A model generated the notes under the pieces. It saw nothing but the letters and a program-made list of their open reading frames with translations. It was not told where the DNA came from and did no database searches. The position numbers and the translations under genes are program-made. From Pseudomonadota bacterium (GTDB taxonomy: Bacteria; Pseudomonadota; Alphaproteobacteria; Acetobacterales; Acetobacteraceae), in contig JAJXXT010000100.1 of the NCBI GenBank assembly GCA_021780935.1, positions 1-53,302 on the forward strand: 53,302 bases of DNA, written 5' to 3'. Position 1 is the stretch's first letter; every line of letters begins with the position of its first letter. Below, one piece after another: positions 42,927 to 50,301 of the stretch.

Positions 42927-43259
42927 GTGACGGTGTCCGGGCTTCTGGCCGCGCTGATGCCGCGCTTCCGCGACACGCCGATGCCCGACCGGCAGGCGCG
43001 CATCGCGGCATTCCAGCGCATGGTCTCGGCGCCGCTGCCGAGCGATTACCTGAGCTTTCTGGCATCGAACGGGCACGCCATGTTCTTCCCCGATAACCGC
43101 GTCGCGACGCGGGCAGCGGGCGGCGAGCCAGGCAATGTGACGCTCCACATGCTGGATGGCGTCGATGACCTCCGGACGACGCTTGCGTGCCTGGGCTGGT
43201 TCAGGCCGTGGCTTCGTCGGCAACCGTGTTGCGCAGCGTGCCCAGGCCGGGGGCGGTGA
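42927..43259 (+). pseudogene. Truncated SMI1/KNR4 (SUKH)-like fragment
   Basis: A GTG-started frame of about 110 codons. Residues 25-85 resemble the N-terminal half of SUKH domains (RIAAFQRMVSAPLPSDYLSFLASNGHAMF ... NVTLHMLDGVDDL). The second half of the fold is missing: after about residue 88 the frame runs antisense into the end of the FAH-family gene and becomes Cys/Arg-rich. SUKH proteins are often immunity proteins of toxin systems. I read this as a 3'-truncated remnant; a short functional variant is less likely. Confidence 0.4.
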
Positions 43260-44055
43260 CCTCGACAATGTCGCCGGGGACAAGCCAGACCGGCGGGTCG
43301 CGGTGGGCGCCGGCGCCGGTCGGTGTGCCGGTGGCGATGACATCGCCGGGCAGCAGGGTCGCGAAGGTGCTGAGATATTCGATGAGATAGTCGAAGGGGA
43401 ACATCAGCCGCGACGTGCTGTCCTGCTGGCGCACCTCGCCGTTGACACGGGTGGTGAGGGGGAGCGGTACTGCCGGGTTCGTTTCGTCGGCGGTGGTGAG
43501 CCAGGGCCCCAGGCTGCCGGAGCGATCGAAATTCTTGCCCTGCGTGACGTTGAACTTGCCGTGGCGCAGCCAGTCGCGCACCGAGCCCTCGTTGCAGAGG
43601 GTGAGGCCGGCAATGTGGCCGAGCGCGTGCTCGCGGGCGATGTGGCGGCCCGGTTTGCCGATGACGAGCGCGATCTCGCCCTCGTAGTCGAACTGGCGGG
43701 AGACGCGCGGGCGCTCGATCGGCACGTCGTGGCCGACGACGCTGCGCGGGTTGCGGCAGAACAGGGACGGGTATTTCGGTGTCGCCGAGGCATCGCGGTA
43801 TTCCTCGTTGCGCTCGGCGTAGTTGACGCCGATGCACCAGAGTTTTTCGCCGATCACCGGCGGCAGGAAGGTGACGCGGGCAGGGTCTGTGTCAGGGAGT
43901 TCCGCCGCATGGGCGCGTGCCGCGGCGAGGCCGTCGCCGGCGATCAGCGCCAGCAGCGAGGCGAAGCCGGTGCGGTGGCGCAGGTCGATGATGCCATGTT
44001 CGGTGACGATACCGAACGATGCCGTACCGTTATGATAATAGCTCGCGAGACGCAA
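43201..44055 (-). CDS. Fumarylacetoacetate hydrolase (FAH) family protein
   Basis: A 284-residue FAH-fold enzyme. The metal-binding glutamates and aspartate are in the pattern around RQFDYEGEIALVIGK, and IGVNYAERNEEY, FCRNPRSVVG and GDVIATGTPTGAG are typical of this branch. Such proteins hydrolyse or decarboxylate acyl-pyruvates, or hydrate 2-oxopentenoates, in aromatic and amino-acid catabolism; the exact substrate is open. The start is TTG 44055 because AAGGAGG ends 5 bases upstream and the conserved MRLASY begins there; GTG 44076 would place the Shine-Dalgarno inside the gene. Confidence 0.88.
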   Translation of the reverse strand: MRLASYYHNGTASFGIVTEHGIIDLRHRTGFASLLALIAGDGLAAARAHAAELPDTDPARVTFLPPVIGEKLWCIGVNYAERNEEYRDASATPKYPSLFCRNPRSVVGHDVPIERPRVSRQFDYEGEIALVIGKPGRHIAREHALGHIAGLTLCNEGSVRDWLRHGKFNVTQGKNFDRSGSLGPWLTTADETNPAVPLPLTTRVNGEVRQQDSTSRLMFPFDYLIEYLSTFATLLPGDVIATGTPTGAGAHRDPPVWLVPGDIVEVTAPGLGTLRNTVADEATA

Positions 44056-44106
44056 TTGTCCCTCCTTTTTCCGCACACGATGAACGGCAAGGAATCGCCG
44101 GACATC

Positions 44107-45084
44107 TCACGGCCAGACAGGTAGGCCGTCCAGCCCCGCGGCTTCCGGCAGGCCGCAGATCAGGTTCGCATTCTGCACCGCCTGACCGGCCGCTCCCTTG
44201 CCGAGATTGTCGACCACGCCCATCGCGATCACCAGGTTGCGCTCGGGATCGGCTGCGTAACTGACGAACACGAGGTTCGAGCCGGTCGCCCATTTGGTCT
44301 GCGGCGGCTTGTCGGTCACGCGGACAAACGCCCGCCCGGCATAGAAGCGCCGGGCGGCGTCCAGGCACTGGCCCGTGGTGGCGCGGCCGCGGCAATAGAT
44401 GGTGGCGAGCACGCCGCGGGTCATCGGCACCAGGTGTGGCGTGAACACCAGCCCGGCCGCGCTGCCGCCGCTCAGCCGCTCGATCGTCCTGGCGATCTCG
44501 GGCATGTGGACGTGCTTCAGCAGGCTGTAGGGCACGAGGTTCTCGTTGCTCTCGGCATAGCCGAACCTGCTGTCGGCGCCGCCCCGGCCGGCACCGGAGA
44601 TGCCGGTCTTGACGTCGATCACGATGTTGCCGGGATCGATCAGTTTATCGGCCAGCAGGGGCGCCAGCGCGGTCAGCGTCGCCGCGGGGTAGCAGCCGGG
44701 GTTGGCGACACGGGTCCGGCCTTCGATCTCCCCCGGCCAGATATCGGCCAGGCCGTATGCCCAGCCCTCGGCGTAGCGGTGGTCGCCGCCGATATCGACG
44801 ATCTTCACGTCCCTGGGGACACACGCCAGCGCCTCGGCCGAGGTGCCCGTGGGCAGCGACGCGAACAGCAAATCGAGTTTCGGCAGGGTTGCAGGATCCC
44901 ATTTCCCGATCACCAGCCCGGCCAGCTTGGCCGGCACGCCGGGGAAGCGGTCCACCAACCGGCTGCCGGCGCTGCCCTCGCCCGCGGCGTAGACGAGCTC
45001 GAAAAACGGGTGGCTTGCGACCAGGCGCATCGCCTCGCCGCCACCAAACCCGCTGATCCCGACAATGCCGACGCGAAGGCTCAC
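44107..45084 (-). CDS. argC: N-acetyl-gamma-glutamyl-phosphate reductase
   Basis: Third step of arginine synthesis: NADPH reduction of N-acetylglutamyl phosphate to the semialdehyde. The 325-residue protein has the nucleotide-binding start VGIVGISGFGGGEAMRL and the active-site cysteine C131 in ANPGCYPAA. HLVPMTRGVLATIY and the C-terminal GKGAAGQAVQNANL are family signatures. GTG 45084 has GAGG 8 bases upstream. It lies 31 bases after prfB on the same strand. Confidence 0.94.
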   Translation of the reverse strand: MSLRVGIVGISGFGGGEAMRLVASHPFFELVYAAGEGSAGSRLVDRFPGVPAKLAGLVIGKWDPATLPKLDLLFASLPTGTSAEALACVPRDVKIVDIGGDHRYAEGWAYGLADIWPGEIEGRTRVANPGCYPAATLTALAPLLADKLIDPGNIVIDVKTGISGAGRGGADSRFGYAESNENLVPYSLLKHVHMPEIARTIERLSGGSAAGLVFTPHLVPMTRGVLATIYCRGRATTGQCLDAARRFYAGRAFVRVTDKPPQTKWATGSNLVFVSYAADPERNLVIAMGVVDNLGKGAAGQAVQNANLICGLPEAAGLDGLPVWP

Positions 45085-45115
45085 GATGGTTTCCTCATGC
45101 GGGGCGGCGCCGGCG

Positions 45116-46247
45116 CTAATGCGCCATGGCGCTGGCCTCGCTGCGCGTGGCGCCGACGCGCGCGGCCAGCGAGGCGGCCATGAAATCGTCGAGATCGCCG
45201 TCGAGCACCGCGCCGGGATTGCCCTTCTCGACGTTGGTGCGCAGGTCCTTCACCAGCTGATAGGGCGAGAGCACGTAGCTGCGGATCTGGTGGCCCCAGC
45301 CGATATCGGTCTTGGCGGCCTCGACGGCATTGGCCGCGGCCTCGCGCTTCTGCAGTTCCTGTTCGTAGAGGCGGGCGCGCAGCATCTCCATCGCGGTGGC
45401 GCGGTTGCGGTGCTGGCTGCGGTCGGTCTGGCAGGCGACGATGATGCCGGAGGGCACGTGGGTGATGCGGATGGCGCTTTCCGTCTTGTTGACGTGCTGG
45501 CCGCCGGCGCCGGAGGCACGGAACGTATCGACCTTGAGGTCGCTTTCGTTGATCGCGATCTCGATCGTATCATCGACAACGGGATAGACCCAGACGCTGG
45601 CGAAGCTGGTCTGGCGGCGGGCAGCGGCATCGAAGGGCGAGTTGCGCACCAGGCGGTGCACGCCGGCCTCGGTCTTGAGCCAGCCATAGGCCGCGTCGCC
45701 GGTGATGCGCAGGGTGGCGGATTTGATGCCCGCCTGCACACCCTCGCTGATTTCCATCACCTCGACCTTGTAGCCGTGCCGCTCGGCCCAGCGCGTGTAC
45801 ATGCGCTGGAGCATCTCGGCCCAGTCCTGTGCCTCCGTGCCGCCGGCGCCGGCGTTGATTTCGAGGTAGCAGTCGCGGCCGTCAGCCTCGCCCGACAGCA
45901 GGCTTTCGGCCTCGCGGCGGGCGGCCTCGGCGGCGGCGGCGCGCAGCGAAGCGGTGGCCTCCGCGGCCATGGCGGCGTCGCCCTCGGCCTCGGCCATCGC
46001 GATGAGTTCGCCGGCGTCCGCGACGTCGCGCTCAAGGCGCATGACGGCCTCGGTCTGGGTGGCCAGCCGGGTGCGCTCGCGCATCAGCGCCTGGGCGCGG
46101 GCGGCGTCGTTCCAGAGCGCCGGGTTCTCGGCGGCGGCGTTCAGCTCCGCGAGGCGGCGCAGGGCGGCATCCCAGTCAAAGATGCCTCCTCAGCAGCGCC
46201 AGCGACTGCTCGATGGAGGTGACAAGCTGGTCCGATTCAGCGGACAT
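45116..46247 (-). CDS. prfB: Peptide chain release factor 2, with programmed +1 frameshift
   Basis: Releases finished proteins at UGA and UAA codons. Translation starts at ATG 46247 and reads 23 codons to an in-frame TGA (46178-46176). A +1 shift there continues in the frame ending at TAG 45116, giving about 376 residues. The downstream part has the UGA-recognition motif SPF ([10 protein letters not shown]) and the catalytic GGQ ([12 protein letters not shown]). Reading only the second frame from an internal ATG at 46084 would lose the conserved N-terminal region. The frameshift is an autoregulatory switch: low RF2 favours shifting and more RF2. The gene precedes argC and follows mrcA. Confidence 0.95.
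46175..46190 (-). promoter_or_regulatory. prfB programmed +1 frameshift site
   Basis: On the minus strand the order is AGGAGG (46190-46185), CAT, CTT, TGA, C. This is the canonical RF2 element: an internal Shine-Dalgarno three bases before the CUU slip codon, and UGA followed by C, a poor termination context. The AGGAGG core is a perfect anti-Shine-Dalgarno complement. Confidence 0.95.
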
Positions 46248-46285
46248 GGCGCGGTTCCCGAGGCTCGACGATCAGTTCTGGACGG

Positions 46286-48859
46286 TCAATAGAGTCCGCC
46301 GAGCGACGTGTCCACGCTGCCGCCCTGGCCGGGGGTGTTGGCGTCGGTGGCCGCGGTGGCGTTCGCCGCCCCCCGGCCGCCGGTGTCGAGCGGGCCGGAG
46401 ACGCCGGGAACCTGGCCGGGCTTGAAGGCATCGAGCGCCGGGCCGAAGCGGGTCGGCCAGCTGGCGACGGTGATGTCGGCGGGCGCGGTGAAGGTGAGTT
46501 TCGGGTGGGTGGCGAGCGCGCCCTTCATGAACTCCCGCCAGATCGGCAGGGCGGCGAGCGCGCCCTGCTCGTTGTAGCCGAGGCTGCGCGGCGTGTCGTA
46601 GCCGACCCAGACGATGGTTACGAGGTCGGGCGAGAAGCCGGAGAACCAGGCGTCGACGAAATTATTGGTGGTGCCGGTCTTACCCGCGAGCATGGTGGCA
46701 AACATCGGCTGGGTGCCGGCGCCGGTGCCGTTGATGACCACGCCGTGCATCATCATCACCACCTGGAACGTGCTCTGCGCGTCGGCGATGCGCGGATTGT
46801 GGTCGATGATCGAGGGCGGCTGGGTCGGGTCGGAGCAGCCGCTGCAGGTAAGGCCGGGGGCGCGCCAGATGATGTGGCCTTTGCGGTCGCTGACGCTGTC
46901 GATGAAATGCGGCACGACCTTGATGCCGAGCGTGTCGAGCGCGGCGTAGGCGCCGGCCTCGCGCAGCACGGTGGTGTCGATGGCGCCGAGTGCGGCCGGG
47001 AGCAGCAGCGGCAGTTTCTTCGCCATGCCGAATGCGTCGGCGACCCGGGCCACGCGCTTCATGCCGAGATGGGCGGCGAGGCGGACGGTGACGAGGTTGA
47101 GCGACTGGCCGATGGCGTTGTGCAGCGAGGTCGGGCCGTTGAACGTGCTTTCGTAATTGCCCGGTCGCCATTTGCCGGCAGCCCCCATGTTGAGCACGAA
47201 CGGGGCGTCGAGGAAACGTTGCGAGGGCGAGATGTCCTGCTCCATCGCCGCGAGATAGACCATCGGCTTGAAGCTCGATCCCGGCTGGCGCTGTGCGGAG
47301 GTGGCGCGGTCGAACTGGCTGATCGCGAAGCTCCAGCCGCCGGACATGGCGAGCACGCGCCCGGTCGCGGGGTCGAGGGAGAGGATGGCGCCGGCGACCG
47401 AGGGGACCTGGCGCAGCGCGATGCGGAGCGGCTTGCCTTTCGCGGGGGGCGTGACCTTGAGCATGACGAGATCGCCGGGGACCACGACATCGGCGAGCTT
47501 GCGCGGTGGCGGGCCGAGATTGCCGGCGGCGTCCTCGTGGCGCGCCCAGGCGAGGGCGGAGAGCGGCAGTTGCACGGTGGTCGGCTTGCCGGCCTGCAGC
47601 AGGCCGATGGTCGCTGCACCCGGGGTTTCCGCGACGACCAGGCCGAGCCGCCAGCGGGCGAGCATGCCGGGAGGCGATTTCTGCTTCGCGAGGGTCTTGG
47701 CCCAGGCGGCCGTGCTCCAGACGCCGGCGGGCGGGATGACGTGGCCGGCGGGGCCGCGCCAGGCGGGGTGGCGGCGATCATAGGCGAGCAGCCCGTCATG
47801 CAGCGCGTGGTCGGCGAGCTTCTGCAGGCGCGGGTCGAGCGTGGTGTGGACGGTGAGGCCGCCGGCCTCCGTGCGCTTGAGGCCGAAGCGGGCGATCAGG
47901 CGCTGGCGCACCTCGTCGCTGAAATAATCGGCACCGGCGATGGTCCGCGGCTTGGTGAAGGGCACCGGGGAGATCGGGGTCGCCTTCGCGGCCTGGGCCT
48001 GCGCCTTGGTGATGGCGCCGTTGGCGACCATGCGGTCGAGCGCGTAGTTGCGCCGGATCAGCGCCTGGTGCGGATGGATGAACGGGTCATAGTAGCTCGG
48101 CGCCTTTGGCAGCGAGGCGAGCAGCGCGGCCTCGGGCAGGGTGATCTTCTCGATCGGCTTGTCGAAATAGGCCTGGGCGGCGGCGGCGACACCATAGGCG
48201 CCTTCACCGAGATAGATCTGGTTGAGATAGAGGCCGAGGATCTGCTGCTTGCTGAGCACGCTCTGGATGCGCAACGCCAGGATGGCCTCGCGGATCTTGC
48301 GGCGCAGCGTCACCTTGTTGTTCAGCAGCATGTTCTTGACCACCTGCTGCGTGATGGTGGAGGCGCCGATGGGGCGCCGGTGCTGGCCGAGGTGCATCAG
48401 ATCGGTGAAGGCGGCGCGCAGGATGGCAGCCGGGTCGATGCCGGGGTTCTCGTAGAAGCTGTGGTCCTCGACGGCGATGAAAGCCTGCTGGACGACTTTC
48501 GGGATGTCGACGATCGGCACGTAGATGCGCCGGTACGTACCCAGCTCGGCCTGGAGCTGGTCGTTGCTGGCGTAGAGCCGGGTCATCAGATCCGGGTGGT
48601 AGTGGCGCAGTTTGGCGAGGCTGGGCAGGTTCGCGGTGTCGTGCTCGAACAGGTAGAAGCCGCCGACCAGACCCACGACGAGCCCCACCATGACCAGGGT
48701 GGCGAGCAGGCGCAGCGGCCAGAACAGGCCGGCGAACAGCGAGAAACGGCGCTTGCGGCGCGGCTTTTCCTGGCGGTCGCGCTTCGGCGGCTGGCGGCCG
48801 CCGGGCGGGTTGCGGTCGGGTGGGACCAGGCGCGGGCCGGTTTGAAGGGGGGGAGCCAT
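46286..48859 (-). CDS. mrcA: Penicillin-binding protein 1A (bifunctional transglycosylase/transpeptidase)
   Basis: Class A PBP of 857 residues. A basic cytoplasmic tail (1-40) precedes one membrane helix (about 46-70). The GT51 domain has catalytic E131 in EDHSFYENPGID and the GASTITQQVVKN motif. The transpeptidase domain has SSFK (QPGSSFKPMVYL), SLN (GQSLNLVTV) and KTG (GKTGTTNNFVDAWFSG). It polymerises and crosslinks peptidoglycan in the periplasm. The C-terminal 55 residues are Gly/Ala/Thr-rich. ATG 48859 lacks a clear Shine-Dalgarno. The order amidase - mrcA - prfB is common in related alphaproteobacteria. Confidence 0.94.
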   Translation of the reverse strand: MAPPLQTGPRLVPPDRNPPGGRQPPKRDRQEKPRRKRRFSLFAGLFWPLRLLATLVMVGLVVGLVGGFYLFEHDTANLPSLAKLRHYHPDLMTRLYASNDQLQAELGTYRRIYVPIVDIPKVVQQAFIAVEDHSFYENPGIDPAAILRAAFTDLMHLGQHRRPIGASTITQQVVKNMLLNNKVTLRRKIREAILALRIQSVLSKQQILGLYLNQIYLGEGAYGVAAAAQAYFDKPIEKITLPEAALLASLPKAPSYYDPFIHPHQALIRRNYALDRMVANGAITKAQAQAAKATPISPVPFTKPRTIAGADYFSDEVRQRLIARFGLKRTEAGGLTVHTTLDPRLQKLADHALHDGLLAYDRRHPAWRGPAGHVIPPAGVWSTAAWAKTLAKQKSPPGMLARWRLGLVVAETPGAATIGLLQAGKPTTVQLPLSALAWARHEDAAGNLGPPPRKLADVVVPGDLVMLKVTPPAKGKPLRIALRQVPSVAGAILSLDPATGRVLAMSGGWSFAISQFDRATSAQRQPGSSFKPMVYLAAMEQDISPSQRFLDAPFVLNMGAAGKWRPGNYESTFNGPTSLHNAIGQSLNLVTVRLAAHLGMKRVARVADAFGMAKKLPLLLPAALGAIDTTVLREAGAYAALDTLGIKVVPHFIDSVSDRKGHIIWRAPGLTCSGCSDPTQPPSIIDHNPRIADAQSTFQVVMMMHGVVINGTGAGTQPMFATMLAGKTGTTNNFVDAWFSGFSPDLVTIVWVGYDTPRSLGYNEQGALAALPIWREFMKGALATHPKLTFTAPADITVASWPTRFGPALDAFKPGQVPGVSGPLDTGGRGAANATAATDANTPGQGGSVDTSLGGLY

Positions 48860-48957
48860 GGCGCGCAGTTACACCGGAAGGAGGGGCGAATCCATGGCGC
48901 CGACGAGCGGCCCGCGGCTGCCCGGCACGGGTGGCGGTTGGCGCCGCGGCTGACCCC

Positions 48958-49758
48958 TCAGCCGCCGACCGGGGCGCCGCTGTCCACCGAGATGAAGTAG
49001 CGATCGACCGCGCCGTGCAGGGCGGCGGCGATCACGGCGCGGTGGGCGGGCTGGCGCAGCGCGGCCTCGTCCAGCCGGTTGGACATGAAGCCCATCTCGA
49101 CCAGCACGCTGGGGATGGTGGCGGATTCCAGCACCAGGAAGCCGGCATGACGCGCGGGATTGACCAGCAGCGGCACCTGCTGCCCGAGGCTCTGCACCAC
49201 GGCATGCTGCATCACCGCCGATTCGGTGCGTGTCTCGCGCCGCACCAGGCTGGCGAGGATGTTGGTCACCGCAGCCGAGGGGATATTGGCATGGGCGCCG
49301 GCGAAGCGGTCCGCGGCATTCTCGCTTTTGGCGATCATCGCCGACTGGGCGTCGGACGGGTGGGTGGCCAGGGTATAGACGCTGGCGCCGCGCACCGCAG
49401 GGTCGGCGATGGCGTCCGCGTGCATGGAGACGAAAAGCGAGGCCCCCTGGCGCTGGGCGAGGACCACGCGCTCCTGCAGCGGGATGAAGACGTCATTCGT
49501 ACGCGTCATCGCCACCCGGTAGCGGCCGGAGGCTTCGAGCCGACGGCGCAGTTCGAGCGCGGTGTTGATGGCGATGAATTTCTCGTAGGTGCCGGTGACC
49601 CCGATGGCGCCCGGGTCCATGCCGCCATGGCCGGGGTCGAGCATGATCAGCGGCAGGTTGGAGCGGACCGGGGCGGCGGTGGCGGCCTCGTTGAAGGCAA
49701 TGGCGGCGAGGCCTGGCAAGGCGGCGATGGCCTTGGCGATGGCGCGACGGCTCAACAT
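48958..49758 (-). CDS. N-acetylmuramoyl-L-alanine amidase (Amidase_3)
   Basis: Zn-dependent enzyme that cuts stem peptides from glycan strands. The 266-residue product has predicted zinc ligands in LDPGHGGMDPG and the EKF glutamate, the SMHAD histidine, and the catalytic VEMGFMSN glutamate. The N-terminus LSRRAIAKAIAALPGLAAIAF looks like a twin-arginine signal peptide, as in E. coli AmiA and AmiC. The AMIN targeting domain of AmiC is absent, so it is a short form. ATG 49758 is used; ATG 49770 would add four residues. It is divergent from rne across about 540 bases. Confidence 0.9.
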   Translation of the reverse strand: MLSRRAIAKAIAALPGLAAIAFNEAATAAPVRSNLPLIMLDPGHGGMDPGAIGVTGTYEKFIAINTALELRRRLEASGRYRVAMTRTNDVFIPLQERVVLAQRQGASLFVSMHADAIADPAVRGASVYTLATHPSDAQSAMIAKSENAADRFAGAHANIPSAAVTNILASLVRRETRTESAVMQHAVVQSLGQQVPLLVNPARHAGFLVLESATIPSVLVEMGFMSNRLDEAALRQPAHRAVIAAALHGAVDRYFISVDSGAPVGG

Positions 49759-50301
49759 GGCACAACCCATTCCCGTGGGATCCGGCGTAGCGACGCCTGA
49801 ATCATGAACATAGCGAATGTGCTTACCACGAAAAATTGGGAATTGCACGTTGAACCCTGATGAACGAGTCGTCATCCCTTCCGCTTGCGAGGCATTTGGA
49901 GGGTGAGGCTTGCGACAAGGCGTGGTTTCCGTCATGACACGCTTTGTCGTGCGACGCGGCGCGCGGGCAGGTGGCACTCGATGGAGGGCCTCCCCGGCAT
50001 GATGCGGCGCTCGGCAGGTGATGCGGCCGGCCAGCGGTCCCGGGCAGCCCCAAAGGCGCCGGACCAGGCGGCCGGGGACCCGAACGCGACGGCCCAAATG
50101 AGATGGGGCGCCGTTCCTGGCCATCTGCCACGGAGCCGTGCCCGCAAGCGGACGAGAAAACTGGGTCCATGCCCGTGTCAATGTCCATAGCCAGTGTCCG
50201 CGTGGTGGCCGATTGCGCCACCGTGCCGCCGTTGGCCCCGATCAATCGCCGGCCGCGCGCGGACGATGCGCCTTTGCCGGCCCACAGGAGTTTTGCTGCT
50301 G
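49759..50301 (+). promoter_or_regulatory. Long rne leader / divergent intergenic region
   Basis: This 543-bp stretch holds no supported gene. Next to the amidase it is AT-richer (about 49795-49880), which fits promoters for both genes. The rest is GC-rich up to AGGAG (50286-50290) before the rne start. RNase E messages are known to have long 5' leaders through which the enzyme controls its own mRNA, so this segment is a candidate for that role. I could not identify a specific conserved stem-loop by eye. Confidence 0.4.

Noticed and set aside
44056..44076. GTG 44076 as start of the FAH-family gene
   Set aside because: The strong AAGGAGG lies inside that extension and fits TTG 44055, where the conserved sequence begins.
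45116..46084. prfB as an unshifted 322-residue gene from the internal ATG
   Set aside because: A complete frameshift cassette and a conserved N-terminal segment lie upstream.
46505..49000. 831-codon plus-strand frame opposite mrcA
   Set aside because: PBP1A motifs are complete on the minus strand; the plus frame has no family pattern.
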